Assembly: GCA_002414505.1 (NCBI GenBank)
Contig: DHZF01000108.1
Coordinates: 1-30,928 of the forward strand
Length of the DNA: 30,928 nt
Direction: 5' to 3'
Origin: Hyphomonas sp. UBA5111
GTDB taxonomy: Bacteria; Pseudomonadota; Alphaproteobacteria; Caulobacterales; Hyphomonadaceae
Part shown: piece after piece, positions 22,712 through 30,928 of the stretch
Layout: every line of letters begins with the position of its first letter
How positions within the stretch are numbered: the first letter of the stretch is position 1
The notes under the pieces: model-generated
Databases searched by the model: none
What the model saw: only the letters and a program-made list of their open reading frames with translations
What the model was told of the DNA's origin: nothing
Made by a program: the position numbers and the translations under genes

Positions 22712-23875
22712 CAGTTCTGCCGTCAGCGCGTCGGCCAGCAACCGCCCTTTTGCAGTAAGGGCGATCCGCGACCCGTCCTGTACCATCCAGCCTTCATCGA
22801 CGAACACATCGATCTTCGTCTGCGGCAGGGCGCGATCGGCCACGGTTTCGATCCGACGTCGGTCTATTCCGGTGGCCGGCCTCAATCCCATCGCCAGCAA
22901 TTCCCGCGCATTATCGATCGGATAGAGTTTCGAAGCATCCGACCAGCCCGACGCCAGCGCCTGCACATTCGCGATATAGGTAGCCGGCTGGCGCTCGGCT
23001 TCCGACGCATACCGGTTGCCGCCCACGCTGAGCCGCCCGTGTGCGCCGGGACCCACCCCGATCCAGTCCCCGCCATTCCAATATGTCTTGTTATGCCGGG
23101 ACTGGTACGCCTCGGACACGGCATGATTGGACACTTCATAAGCGGGCAGGCCCGCAGACGACAATACGTCCTGTGTCAGTTCGTACAGATCGGCCTGGTC
23201 GTCATCTTCCATCGGCGTCATATGGCCCCGGGCCGCCGCCTTGCCAAATGCCGTTCGCTCCTCGATAGTCAATTCGTACAAGGATATATGTGGCGCGCCG
23301 AAATCCAGAATTTCTTCCAGCTCCACCTGCCACTCATCATGTGACTGGCCGGGGCGGGCATAGATCAGGTCGATTGAACTGTTCCGGAACACTTTCATCG
23401 CGCGCGTCATGGCCATGCGCGCGATTTCGCTGTCATGGTCGCGTCCAAGGAAGGCCAGGGCGTGGTCCCGAAGGGACTGCACGCCGATGGACAGGCGGTT
23501 GACGCCAGCTGCTTTCAGCCCCTCCAGATCCATCCGCAGGATGTCGTTCGGATTGGCTTCGAGGGTGATCTCGGCGTCCGGCTTCAGGCCAAAGCTGTCC
23601 TCTGCGGCGGTCACGAGGCCCGCAATGTCAGCCGGTGCCAGCAGAGACGGCGTTCCGCCTCCCAGATAGAGACTGTCGGCCTTGCCATGCTCCGGCATGC
23701 GCGGGCGGTGGATCTCGAGATCCTTCCGGATGGCGCTGAGCAGAGGGGAATTGTCCCGATCCTTGGCGGCATACACATTAAAGTCGCAGTAAGGGCAGAT
23801 CTTCGCACAGTACGGCCAATGGACGTAGATGCCAAATCCATATTCCGGACCGAAAGGGGCGGGTGCCTGACTCAT
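22703..23875 (-). CDS. hemW: HemW radical-SAM heme chaperone
   Basis: A 390-residue radical SAM protein with the cluster motif CAKICPYC (C23, C27, C30), LYLGGGTPS, ITLEANPND, GVNRLSIGVQS and the HemW C-terminal domain. HemW-type proteins lack coproporphyrinogen oxidase activity and instead deliver heme to respiratory enzymes. The ATG at 23875 shares one base with the rdgB stop (TGATG), giving translational coupling; a TTG one codon upstream is less likely. It overlaps tdk at the 3' end on the opposite strand. Confidence 0.93.
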   Translation of the reverse strand: MSQAPAPFGPEYGFGIYVHWPYCAKICPYCDFNVYAAKDRDNSPLLSAIRKDLEIHRPRMPEHGKADSLYLGGGTPSLLAPADIAGLVTAAEDSFGLKPDAEITLEANPNDILRMDLEGLKAAGVNRLSIGVQSLRDHALAFLGRDHDSEIARMAMTRAMKVFRNSSIDLIYARPGQSHDEWQVELEEILDFGAPHISLYELTIEERTAFGKAAARGHMTPMEDDDQADLYELTQDVLSSAGLPAYEVSNHAVSEAYQSRHNKTYWNGGDWIGVGPGAHGRLSVGGNRYASEAERQPATYIANVQALASGWSDASKLYPIDNARELLAMGLRPATGIDRRRIETVADRALPQTKIDVFVDEGWMVQDGSRIALTAKGRLLADALTAELSP

Positions 23876-24489
23876 CAAAGCAACGCGGCTTTCAGCTTGG
23901 CGACAGCATTCGCGCGGTGGCTCATAGCGTGCTTCCGCTGCGGCTCCATCTCTCCGAATGTGATGGATTCGCCATCTGCAACAAAAACCGGATCATAGCC
24001 GAACCCCTTGTCACCACGCGGTGGCCAGGTCAGTTCGCCATGCACTTCTCCTTCGAAGACTTCGGCATGACCATCCGGCCAGACCACGGCCAGCGCGCAG
24101 ACGAATTTGGCTGACCGGTCGGTGGCGCCAATGTCGTCCAGCTCCCGCTGGACCTTCTCCATGGCGCGGCTGAAATCGCGCGGCTCCCCCGCCCAGCGGG
24201 CGGAGAAGATGCCGGGCGCGCCGCCCAAAGCTGTAACAGACAGGCCAGAATCGTCCGATAAGGCCGGGGCGCCGGTGGCCTCGGCTGCCGCCCGCGCCTT
24301 GAGGATGGCATTGCCTGCAAAAGTCGCTTCAGTCTCTTCCGGTTCGGGCAGAGCCAGTTCAATGGCCGAGACAACGTCAAAGCCGAGCGGCTCGAACAGA
24401 TCCTTCAGTTCCGACACCTTGCCCTTGTTATGGGTTGCTGCGACCAGCCGCCCGGGCGAAAGCCTTCGAATCATGCTAATTTCACCCAT
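23875..24489 (-). CDS. rdgB: RdgB/HAM1 non-canonical purine NTP pyrophosphatase
   Basis: A 204-residue housecleaning enzyme converting dITP, ITP and XTP to monophosphates. Motifs are THNKGK (19-24), LSDDSGL (77-83), [18 protein letters not shown] and MSHRANA near the C-terminus. The ATG used here and a second one five codons in (MIRRL) are both plausible; neither has a strong ribosome binding site. Its stop overlaps the hemW start by one base. In many alphaproteobacteria rph lies directly upstream; here a plus-strand cassette of five genes separates them. Confidence 0.95.
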   Translation of the reverse strand: MGEISMIRRLSPGRLVAATHNKGKVSELKDLFEPLGFDVVSAIELALPEPEETEATFAGNAILKARAAAEATGAPALSDDSGLSVTALGGAPGIFSARWAGEPRDFSRAMEKVQRELDDIGATDRSAKFVCALAVVWPDGHAEVFEGEVHGELTWPPRGDKGFGYDPVFVADGESITFGEMEPQRKHAMSHRANAVAKLKAALL

Positions 24490-24613
24490 TCTGTAATGGC
24501 CCTATTCTTGCTTTTGTCAGTAATGTATATATCGTTATTCGGTAAGCCCTGCCTCTTTAGCGATAAAGTTAACGGGGTCCAAGTCAACAAGGCCGGAAGG
24601 TAGATAGAGACGC

Positions 24614-25135
24614 ATGAGTACAAACGCGGGAAATTCCATGGCCGCCATCATGACCGTGCTGGTGACGATTGTCATGTGGATGACTGCCCTCATCGGCGCA
24701 ATCGTTATCCTCGCAGCCGGGATAGAATTGATCTCCATGTTGTCAGGCAATCCAATCAATATTGGTGGCATCAAGATCGACGACCATGATATCAGCGTGC
24801 ACGAACTCAGCGCCGGCCTGCTCGGCGCTGTTGTTGTGGTCGCTGCGGTCGTCTTTGTCTGTCTTGAATTGCGCAAGATCCTCGCAACCCTGTCTGCAGG
24901 TGACCCCTTCGTACCGGATAATGCTGGTCGGCTCACGCGAATCGCCATCGCCATCGCAGTGACACAACTGATGCGGTACGCGATCGCATTGGTGATCGGA
25001 CTGACAGCCGAAGGGGCTAAAATACAACTCTCCTTCGACCTTATCGCATGGGCATCGGTTGCGGCGCTCTTCATCCTGTCCCAAGTCTTCCGTGAGGGCA
25101 CACGCCTTCGCGACGAAGAAAAAATGACCATATAG
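24614..25135 (+). CDS. DUF2975 membrane protein
   Basis: A 173-residue inner membrane protein with four predicted transmembrane helices (about 8-40, 66-87, 108-131, 142-160). LELRKILATLSAGDPFVPDNAGRLTRIAIAI (about 85-115) is the DUF2975 signature. Family members are usually encoded with a small XRE regulator, as here, where it begins 11 bases downstream. Function is unknown. It is the first gene of a rightward cassette and diverges from rdgB across a 124-bp gap that probably contains its promoter. Confidence 0.85.
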   Translation: MSTNAGNSMAAIMTVLVTIVMWMTALIGAIVILAAGIELISMLSGNPINIGGIKIDDHDISVHELSAGLLGAVVVVAAVVFVCLELRKILATLSAGDPFVPDNAGRLTRIAIAIAVTQLMRYAIALVIGLTAEGAKIQLSFDLIAWASVAALFILSQVFREGTRLRDEEKMTI

Positions 25136-25146
25136 GAGCACAGGAT

Positions 25147-25386
25147 ATGTCCATACGCGTGACCCTCGACCGAGTGCTTCTTGACCGCCGCATGTCCCTG
25201 ACAGAGCTGTCGGAACGCGTCGGCGTAACGCTCGCCAATCTCTCAATCCTGAAAACCGGCAAGGCAAAGGCCGTTCGGTTCTCGACGCTTGAAGCGCTCT
25301 GCCGCGAGTTGGAGTGCCAGCCGGGTGACCTGCTCATCTTCGATGACGAGGATTCGGCCGACCATGAACAGGTCGCGGCGGAATAG
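25147..25386 (+). CDS. Small XRE/Cro-type regulator (YozG-like)
   Basis: A 79-residue protein that is almost only a helix-turn-helix: RVTLDRVLLDRRMSLTELSERVGVTLANLSILKTGKAKAVRFSTLEALCRELECQPGDLL, with an acidic tail. This HTH_26/YozG type is the usual partner of DUF2975 proteins and probably controls the unit. AGGA lies just before the ATG. Its TAG stop is immediately followed by the ATG of the next gene, so translation is coupled. Confidence 0.88.
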   Translation: MSIRVTLDRVLLDRRMSLTELSERVGVTLANLSILKTGKAKAVRFSTLEALCRELECQPGDLLIFDDEDSADHEQVAAE

Positions 25387-25773
25387 ATGAAGCGCCAGCG
25401 CCCCCTGCCCTTCGATTCGGGCGATGTGGTCTCAGTCAGGTTTGGCGCGGTCCTGTCGCATTATGGCGTGGTGACGTCTCGCGGAACCATCATCAGCAAT
25501 TCCCGCCTGCACGATGGCGTCATCGAACAGCGCCCGGAAGACTTCGCCACGGGCCGCACCATTCGCCTGCATCGCCGCTACAGCTCGCTCGACGGCCACC
25601 TCGTGGAAGGCCGTGCCCGTCGCCAGCTTGGCCGTGACTATGATCTATTCGGCTCCAATTGCGGCCATCTCGTCCGCCACGCTCATCGCCGCAGACCGAC
25701 ACCCCTGCAGATTGGCGCCGCGACTGTGCGGGCGCTCGGCGACATGCTATCCAGCAAGCGCGATCCTTACTGA
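25387..25773 (+). CDS. LRAT-like (NlpC/P60 superfamily) papain-fold protein
   Basis: A 128-residue basic protein without a signal peptide. FDSGDVVSVRFGAVLSHYGVV (9-29) with H25 and DYDLFGSNCGHLVRHAHR (84-101) with C92 match the circularly permuted papain fold of lecithin:retinol acyltransferase-like proteins, where the NCEHF motif carries the nucleophile. The family includes acyltransferases, amidases and thiol hydrolases acting on lipids or peptides; bacterial members are mostly untested. The start codon directly follows the stop of the XRE gene. The link to DUF2975 and XRE suggests a membrane- or lipid-related task, which is inference. Confidence 0.75.
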   Translation: MKRQRPLPFDSGDVVSVRFGAVLSHYGVVTSRGTIISNSRLHDGVIEQRPEDFATGRTIRLHRRYSSLDGHLVEGRARRQLGRDYDLFGSNCGHLVRHAHRRRPTPLQIGAATVRALGDMLSSKRDPY

Positions 25774-25815
25774 ACCAGACGGGGAACGCTGGCGACAGCC
25801 CGGCGTAACTGCTGC

Positions 25816-26313
25816 ATGACCCACAAAATTGCCTGCGCGATGCTCGCCCTGATTCTTCCCCTCACAGCTTGTGGCGGGGGTAAGGAAGTCGGCGAATTCA
25901 AGAATGACTGGCTCGGCAACGAGATCAAGATCAAGCAATTGCAGGATCCGAAGATCGCGGGCGTTGTCTGTCATCTCTCCTATTTCGATCGCGGCGTCTG
26001 GGACCGGCTCGGAAAGGGTAACTGGTTCGAAAACCCGTCCAACTCCTCGATCTCCTGCCTGCAATCGGGTCCGATCCGCATCGGCCGGATTGATCTCGAC
26101 AAGTCGGGCGAGGAAGTGTTCGACCAGAATCAGAGCCTCGTTTTCAAGCAGCTCGCCGTGCGCCGCATTTATGATGCAGATTCCGACAGCCTGATGTACG
26201 TCTCCTACAGCCGCAAGATCGTGGACGGCTCCGCCAAGATGAGCCTGTCGACCGTGCCCTTGTTTGGGCGGGACGTGACATGGCAAAATGGGAAGCCAGC
26301 TTCCGACAACTAG
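25816..26313 (+). CDS. CreA-like protein, lipoprotein form
   Basis: A 165-residue exported protein with a lipobox LTAC (C19) and Gly-rich start. The CreA family pattern is clear: KIAGVVCHLSYFDRG (46-60), NPSNSSISCLQSGPI (73-87), GEEVFDQNQSLVFKQLAVRRIYDAD, MYVSYSRKIVDGSAKMSLSTVPLFG. C52 and C81 are conserved and may form a disulfide. CreA proteins are periplasmic and of unknown function; E. coli CreA is soluble, whereas this one looks lipidated. It follows the LRAT-like gene by 42 bases in the same direction. Confidence 0.87.
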   Translation: MTHKIACAMLALILPLTACGGGKEVGEFKNDWLGNEIKIKQLQDPKIAGVVCHLSYFDRGVWDRLGKGNWFENPSNSSISCLQSGPIRIGRIDLDKSGEEVFDQNQSLVFKQLAVRRIYDADSDSLMYVSYSRKIVDGSAKMSLSTVPLFGRDVTWQNGKPASDN

Positions 26314-26388
26314 ACCCTTCCGGCCAAATCGCAGCCTTTCGGATTTCACGTATGGACGCCGCACGCTCCGGCAGCCATCTGGCACGAC

Positions 26389-26817
26389 ATGACCATTCGC
26401 ATCCGATCCGCTGAAGACCGCCGCCGCGAGATTCAGGAAAATGCCGCGCGCCTTGGCATCGACGAGGCGTTCATCTCGGACCTTGTCGACACTTTCTATA
26501 CGCGCGTGCGGGCCCATCCGCTGCTCGGACCGGTCTTCGAGGGCGAAATCGGAGACCATTGGGCCCCTCATCTCGCCACGATGAAGGATTTCTGGTCGTC
26601 CGTTGCGATGAATACCGGGCGGTATTCCGGGAAGCCCTTCCCGGCACATATGAAATTGACGGGCATCACGCCCGCCCATTTCAATATCTGGCTCGCTCTG
26701 TTCAGGCTGACCCTGGAAGACCTGACCAGCAATGCCGAAACGGTCGACTATTTCATGGAACGCGCCAACCGGATTGCCCGCAGCTTCCAGCTCGGCATGT
26801 TCGAGCTGGGCACCTAG
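26389..26817 (+). CDS. Group III truncated hemoglobin
   Basis: A 142-residue globin of the group III truncated class: [19 protein letters not shown] with Tyr B10 at Y37, [30 protein letters not shown] with the proximal His F8 at H87, and HFNIWLALF with the conserved Trp G8 at W101. Members bind O2 and NO and are linked to nitrosative or microaerobic physiology, as with Campylobacter Ctb. It ends the plus-strand cassette, and its stop overlaps the convergent rph gene by 4 bases. The nearby heme chaperone gene hemW may be coincidental. Confidence 0.92.
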   Translation: MTIRIRSAEDRRREIQENAARLGIDEAFISDLVDTFYTRVRAHPLLGPVFEGEIGDHWAPHLATMKDFWSSVAMNTGRYSGKPFPAHMKLTGITPAHFNIWLALFRLTLEDLTSNAETVDYFMERANRIARSFQLGMFELGT

Positions 26818-27539
26818 CCCAACGCGGCCCGCTGGGCCTCGAACAATTCCATGCAGCCCTTTTCGGCAAGGCGCAGCATTTCATCCAGTTCCACGCGCGT
26901 CATTGGGCGCTCTTCGCCAGTGCCCTGGACCTCAATGAACCCGCCATCGGAACTCATGACGACATTCATGTCGGCTTCGCCGCGTGAGTCTTCCGGATAG
27001 TCCACATCCAGAACCGGATGGTCCTGATAGATGCCGACCGAAATGGCCGCAGCCTGCTTGGCGATGGGGTTCGCCGAGATGACGCCTTCAGCGCGCAGAT
27101 AACGACACGCCATCGCCAAGGCGACAAAACCGCCGGTAATCGAGGCTGTCCGCGTGCCGCCATCGGCCTGCAACACGTCACAATCGATCGTGATCTGGTT
27201 TTCGCCGAGCGCCTTGAGGTCACAGACCGACCGCAGGGAACGCCCGATCAGGCGCTGGATTTCCTGCGTGCGGCCGGATTGCTTGCCGGAGGCGGCTTCC
27301 CGGCGACCGCGTGTATGCGTCGCGCGGGGCAGCATGCCGTATTCCGCCGTAACCCAGCCCTTGCCCTGCCCTTTCAGCCATGGCGGCACGCTCTTTTCCC
27401 AGCTGGCCGTGCACAGGACATGCGTATTGCCGAACTTGGCGAGACACGATCCCTCTGCATAGCGGGTCACATTGGTCTCCAGCGTCACCTCGCGGAGCTG
27501 GTCAAAAGCGCGTCCGGACGGACGGATAAGCGTGCTCAT
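26814..27539 (-). CDS. rph: Ribonuclease PH
   Basis: A 241-residue phosphorolytic 3'-5' exoribonuclease that trims tRNA 3' ends. It has the full family pattern: [72 protein letters not shown] and [10 protein letters not shown]. Length is typical. AGAGGA precedes the ATG. In related genomes rph lies divergently next to hrcA and upstream of rdgB; here fhs separates it from hrcA and a five-gene cassette separates it from rdgB. Confidence 0.96.
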   Translation of the reverse strand: MSTLIRPSGRAFDQLREVTLETNVTRYAEGSCLAKFGNTHVLCTASWEKSVPPWLKGQGKGWVTAEYGMLPRATHTRGRREAASGKQSGRTQEIQRLIGRSLRSVCDLKALGENQITIDCDVLQADGGTRTASITGGFVALAMACRYLRAEGVISANPIAKQAAAISVGIYQDHPVLDVDYPEDSRGEADMNVVMSSDGGFIEVQGTGEERPMTRVELDEMLRLAEKGCMELFEAQRAALG

Positions 27540-27628
27540 CTTGAAATCCTCTTTGCTGCCCTGCCTGATTGCGGGTTTTGGCGCGCCTGTCTACACCGGG
27601 AAAGAGGTTCACTACTGGTGGGGGAAAC

Positions 27629-29299
27629 ATGCCGACAGATATCGAGATTGCCCGGAACGCGAAGAAGCGGCCCATCCATGAACTGGCTGAGGCGCTCGAA
27701 ATCGATGCTGCCAACCTCATCCCCTATGGACACGACAAGGCGAAGATCGCCGCCGATCATCTTGCCGCGATCAAGTCCAAGCCCGATGGCAAGCTGATCC
27801 TGGTCACTGCCGTCAATCCCACGCCCGCCGGCGAAGGCAAGACCACCACCAGCATCGGCCTGACCGATGCGATGAACCGGATTGGTGAGCGGACACTGCT
27901 CTGCCTGCGCGAGCCTTCCTTGGGCCCCTGCTTCGGAATGAAGGGCGGTGCGACAGGCGGCGGACAGGCGCAAGTGGTGCCGATGGAGGACATCAACCTC
28001 CATTTCACGGGTGACTTCCACGCCATTACGTCCGCCCACAATTTGCTGGCGGCCATGATTGACAATCATGTTCACTGGGGCGGGGAAAGCGGCATCGATC
28101 CCACACGGATCAGCTGGCGGCGCGTCATGGACATGAATGACCGCAACCTCCGCAATGTCGTCACCGGACTGGGCGGCAGCCCGAATGGCACGCCGATGGA
28201 AACCGGGTTTGACATTACCGTCGCCTCGGAAATCATGGCCATCCTCTGTCTCGCGAAAGATGCGCACGACCTACAGGACCGGCTGGAACGCATGGTCATC
28301 GGCTATCGCCGCGGGCGCGTGGCGGTCACTGCCAAGGAAATGAACGCCGTTGGCGCCATGATGGCCCTGTTGAAAGACGCCATGCTGCCCAATCTCGTCC
28401 AGACCCTGGAAGGCAATCCGGCCCTGATCCATGGCGGCCCCTTCGCCAATATCGCGCATGGCTGCAGCTCCGTTATCGCGACAAAGGCCGCGCTCAAGAT
28501 GGCGGATTTTGTCGTCACCGAAGCCGGCTTCGGCGCGGATCTTGGCGCCGAGAAATTCTTCAACATCAAATGTCGGCAGGCGGGCCTGGCGCCCAGCGCA
28601 GCCGTGCTTGTCGCCACCGTCCGCGCGCTCAAGATGCATGGCGGCGTGTCCAAGGAAGACGCCGGAACGGTCAGCTATGACTCGCTGGAAAGAGGCCTCG
28701 CCAATCTCGGCCGTCACATCGAGAATGTGAAACAGTTCAATGTCCCGGTCGTGGTCGCCATCAACCGGTTCACCTCCGACACATCCAGAGAGATTGCGGC
28801 CATCGAAGCCTATTGCGCCCAGCAGGACGTGCCGGTGTCCATCTGCACGCACTGGGCCGAGGGCGGCCACGGCGCCGAGGATCTTGCCCGCACGGTTACC
28901 CGCCTCGCGAACGATACGCCCTCCAGCTTCGAGCCCCTCTATCCGTCGGACATGCCCCTGTTCGAAAAGATCGAGATCTTCGCCCGCCGCATCTACCGCG
29001 CCAGTCATGTCGAAGCAGCTCCCAGAGTCCGCAACCAGCTCGAACGCTGGGAAAAGGCAGGCTTTGGTCAGTTCCCGGTCTGCATGGCGAAAACGCCCTA
29101 CAGCTTCTCAAGCGATGCCAAACTGGTCGGCGCCCCAGAGGATCATGTGCTCCATCTGCGCGACGTACGCCTGTCGGCGGGCGCCGGCTTTGTGGTGGGC
29201 ATTTGCGGCGACATTGTCACCATGCCAGGCCTGCCGCGCCAGCCCGCCGCCGAAGGCATGCACCTGAACAGCAGCGGCCAGATCGAAGGCCTTTCCTGA
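27629..29299 (+). CDS. fhs: Formate-tetrahydrofolate ligase
   Basis: A 556-residue enzyme that makes 10-formyltetrahydrofolate from formate, THF and ATP in one-carbon metabolism. The nucleotide loop [11 protein letters not shown] (64-74), [19 protein letters not shown] and the [17 protein letters not shown] region are diagnostic. A GGGGGA ribosome binding site just before the ATG at 27629 sets the start, although the frame is open to 27569. It stands alone between rph and hrcA. The N-formylglutamate amidohydrolase at the far left also yields formate, but no direct link is shown. Confidence 0.96.
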   Translation: MPTDIEIARNAKKRPIHELAEALEIDAANLIPYGHDKAKIAADHLAAIKSKPDGKLILVTAVNPTPAGEGKTTTSIGLTDAMNRIGERTLLCLREPSLGPCFGMKGGATGGGQAQVVPMEDINLHFTGDFHAITSAHNLLAAMIDNHVHWGGESGIDPTRISWRRVMDMNDRNLRNVVTGLGGSPNGTPMETGFDITVASEIMAILCLAKDAHDLQDRLERMVIGYRRGRVAVTAKEMNAVGAMMALLKDAMLPNLVQTLEGNPALIHGGPFANIAHGCSSVIATKAALKMADFVVTEAGFGADLGAEKFFNIKCRQAGLAPSAAVLVATVRALKMHGGVSKEDAGTVSYDSLERGLANLGRHIENVKQFNVPVVVAINRFTSDTSREIAAIEAYCAQQDVPVSICTHWAEGGHGAEDLARTVTRLANDTPSSFEPLYPSDMPLFEKIEIFARRIYRASHVEAAPRVRNQLERWEKAGFGQFPVCMAKTPYSFSSDAKLVGAPEDHVLHLRDVRLSAGAGFVVGICGDIVTMPGLPRQPAAEGMHLNSSGQIEGLS

Positions 29300-29364
29300 T
29301 CGGCACTCAGTATGGGATGTGAAACCTGTTGAACGCGGGGCAACGCGCGCCTAATCAATAAGGG

Positions 29365-30456
29365 ATGATCCAGCCACTCGACACGCACTCCCTGTTGCAG
29401 CGCCTCGACCAGCGCTCGCGCGACATTTTCCGGGAGATTGTCGAAGGCTACCTGACCACGGGCGAACCGGTCGGCTCTCGCACGCTGTCGAAAAGCGGTA
29501 TCGCCCTGTCCCCTGCGTCCATCCGCAATGTGATGGCAGATCTGACCGAACTCGGCCTGCTGGAATCGCCCCACATCTCTGCCGGACGCGCCCCCACCCA
29601 TACCGGCCTGCGCCTGTTCGTCGACGGCTTTCTCGAAATCGGCGAGCCGAGCCGCGACGACCGGATGGAAATCGACGACCGGCTGAAATCCGCAGGCACC
29701 GACATCGAAGCCGTCATGGGCGAAGCCTCGAACATCCTCTCCGGCCTGACCGGGGGCGCGGGCCTCGTCTCGTCCCCGACCCGCGACGCGGTGGTAAGGC
29801 ACGCCGAATTCGTGCCGCTCGGCGGACGCGAAGCGTTGTGCGTAATTGTCACCGAGGATGGCGATGTCGAGAACCGCATCGTCGAAGTGCCCGAGGGCCT
29901 GCCAGCCACCACACTGATCGAGGCCGGCAATTATCTCTCGACTCGCGTGCGCGGCCGGACCCTGTCGGAAGTCGCCAGCGATATCCGTCTGGAATTGCGC
30001 TCTCATCGCGCCGCGCTGGACCAGGCCGCCTCTTCCCTTGTCGAACAGGGGCTCGCGCAATGGAGCGGTGATGCGCCCGGACGGGGACGCTCCCTGATCG
30101 TGCGGGGCCGCGCGAATTTGCTCGAAGATGCACAGGCCGCGGAAGACCTTGACCGGGTGCGCCAGCTGTTCAACGAACTTGAACGCCAGCAAAGCCTGCT
30201 TGATATCCTCGATACGACCCGCGAAGCCGATGGGGTTCGTCTTTTCATCGGGGCGGAGAACCAGCTTTTCCCGCTATCGGGTTCAAGTGTGATTGTAGCT
30301 CCCTATATGGGAGGCGGAAAACAGGTTATCGGCGCACTTGGCGTGATTGGCCCCACCAGGCTGAATTATGCCCGCGTGATACCCATGGTGGATTATACGG
30401 CGAAAGTGGTCGGGCAGCTCCTGTCCACACGCCGCAAGAAGGAAACAAATGGATGA
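29365..30456 (+). CDS. hrcA: Heat-inducible transcription repressor HrcA
   Basis: A 363-residue repressor with an N-terminal winged helix (about 15-85: SRDIFREIVEGYLTTGEPVGSRTLS, SPASIRNVMADLTELGLLESPHISAGRAPTHTGLRLFVD) and the GAF-like and dimerisation parts ending in GPTRLNYARVIPMVDYTAKVV. HrcA binds CIRCE operators in front of groESL and similar operons and is kept active by GroEL. I find no CIRCE inverted repeat in the 65 bases upstream, so this copy is not obviously self-regulated. Its stop overlaps the grpE start by 4 bases (ATGA). Confidence 0.96.
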   Translation: MIQPLDTHSLLQRLDQRSRDIFREIVEGYLTTGEPVGSRTLSKSGIALSPASIRNVMADLTELGLLESPHISAGRAPTHTGLRLFVDGFLEIGEPSRDDRMEIDDRLKSAGTDIEAVMGEASNILSGLTGGAGLVSSPTRDAVVRHAEFVPLGGREALCVIVTEDGDVENRIVEVPEGLPATTLIEAGNYLSTRVRGRTLSEVASDIRLELRSHRAALDQAASSLVEQGLAQWSGDAPGRGRSLIVRGRANLLEDAQAAEDLDRVRQLFNELERQQSLLDILDTTREADGVRLFIGAENQLFPLSGSSVIVAPYMGGGKQVIGALGVIGPTRLNYARVIPMVDYTAKVVGQLLSTRRKKETNG

Positions 30457-30928
30457 GCGACGAAACCAAACCCGGCGAAACCGCTGAAATCGATTCCAAT
30501 GCCTCCAAGGCAGACCTGAAAGCGGCTGCGGACGATATCCTGAAGTCTGCGCCCAAACAGGCGGATGAACCTGAAACGACGGCGGACATTGATCCTGTGC
30601 AGCGACTTGAAATCGAGAAAGAAGAGCTGCGCGAGCAATTGCTGCGCACGCTGGCTGACCTCGACAACACGCGCAAGCGCGCCGAGCGTCAGGTTGCGGA
30701 TGCCCGCATCTACGCTATCGAAAAATTTGCCGGCGACCTGCTCAGCGTGTCGGACAACCTTTCCCGCGCCCTCGCAGCCTTGACGGATGACGACCGCGCC
30801 GCCCTGTCAGAGGCGGGCCGGAACCTGTTCGAAGGCATCGAGATGACGGAAAAGGAGCTTCACACAGCCCTCGCCCGTCATGGCGTTACGGTGATCGCCG
30901 CCCTGCCCGGCGACACATTCGATCCGAA
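30453..30928 (+). CDS. grpE: GrpE nucleotide exchange factor (5' part, runs off the window)
   Basis: The frame from the ATG at 30453 stays open to the last base (158 codons and two bases), so the 3' end is missing. The translation begins MSDETKPGETAE, has an acidic variable head, then a long coiled-coil region (about 48-80: QRLEIEKEELREQLLRTLADLDNTRKRAERQV), followed by DARIYAIEKFAGDLLSVSDNLSRAL and GIEMTEKELHTALARHGV, diagnostic of GrpE. It serves DnaK as ADP-ATP exchange factor. It overlaps the hrcA stop as ATGA, giving translational coupling. Confidence 0.95.
   Translation, partial: MSDETKPGETAEIDSNASKADLKAAADDILKSAPKQADEPETTADIDPVQRLEIEKEELREQLLRTLADLDNTRKRAERQVADARIYAIEKFAGDLLSVSDNLSRALAALTDDDRAALSEAGRNLFEGIEMTEKELHTALARHGVTVIAALPGDTFDP

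Noticed and set aside
29300..29320. A CIRCE operator before hrcA
   Set aside because: Only the half-like GCACTC is present, with no matching GAGTGC arm at the right distance.
29143..30192. A 349-codon minus-strand frame opposite fhs and hrcA
   Set aside because: It is the antisense shadow of two well-supported genes.
1..30928. CRISPR arrays, rRNA genes or insertion sequences
   Set aside because: No regularly spaced repeats, rRNA signatures or transposase genes were seen in reading the window.

Overview
The window reads as a chromosomal segment of an alphaproteobacterium, most likely a marine Hyphomonadaceae/Caulobacterales-type organism. This is inference from content: a CpdR cell-cycle response regulator beside an N-formylglutamate amidohydrolase, a large TonB-dependent receptor, an IMPase-type histidinol phosphatase, the hrcA-grpE pair facing rph, rdgB and hemW, and a group III truncated hemoglobin. 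The sequence is GC-rich and tightly packed. The interval 4.55-10.93 kb looks visibly more AT-rich by eye.

Layout. 0-4.35 kb is core: cpdR with a coupled small gene (minus), then N-formylglutamate amidohydrolase, an XRE regulator and hisN (plus), facing a TraB/GumN lipoprotein (minus). 4.48-10.98 kb is a 6.4-kb integrated element sitting in the 3' end of a tRNA-Arg(CCG) gene. It is bounded by 50-bp perfect direct repeats and has matching 20-bp integrase arm-type sites at both ends. Its left part carries exported cargo (a lipoprotein, a secreted protein, a Sel1-repeat protein) plus an HGGxxxG protein. Its right part is a leftward block: integrase, an unrecognised 322-aa protein, an AlpA-like excisionase, a tiny protein, two winged-helix proteins and a widespread protein of unknown function.

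11.0-18.2 kb holds a TPR-sulfotransferase with a MarR regulator, a TonB-dependent receptor with a clear terminator, a divergent BCCT transporter and tRNA-Arg(ACG). 18.2-22.7 kb is a peptidase neighbourhood: a leftward pair (P1/NylC-like autoproteolytic hydrolase, then a trypsin-like protease) diverges from gamma-glutamyltransferase and thymidine kinase. Together the three hydrolases suggest envelope or extracellular peptide and amide scavenging (inference).

22.7-30.9 kb holds hemW and rdgB (coupled) and rph on the minus strand. Between rdgB and rph lies a 2.3-kb plus-strand cassette: DUF2975 membrane protein, small XRE regulator, LRAT-like papain-fold protein, CreA-like lipoprotein, truncated hemoglobin. 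Between rph and hrcA lies fhs. hrcA is translationally coupled to grpE, which runs off the right edge. No rRNA, CRISPR array or insertion sequence was seen. The most unusual material is the tRNA-Arg element and its cargo, the LRAT-like protein in the DUF2975/XRE cassette, the trypsin-like protease whose VVGG start abuts its lipobox, and hairpins just upstream of the XRE and hisN start codons.
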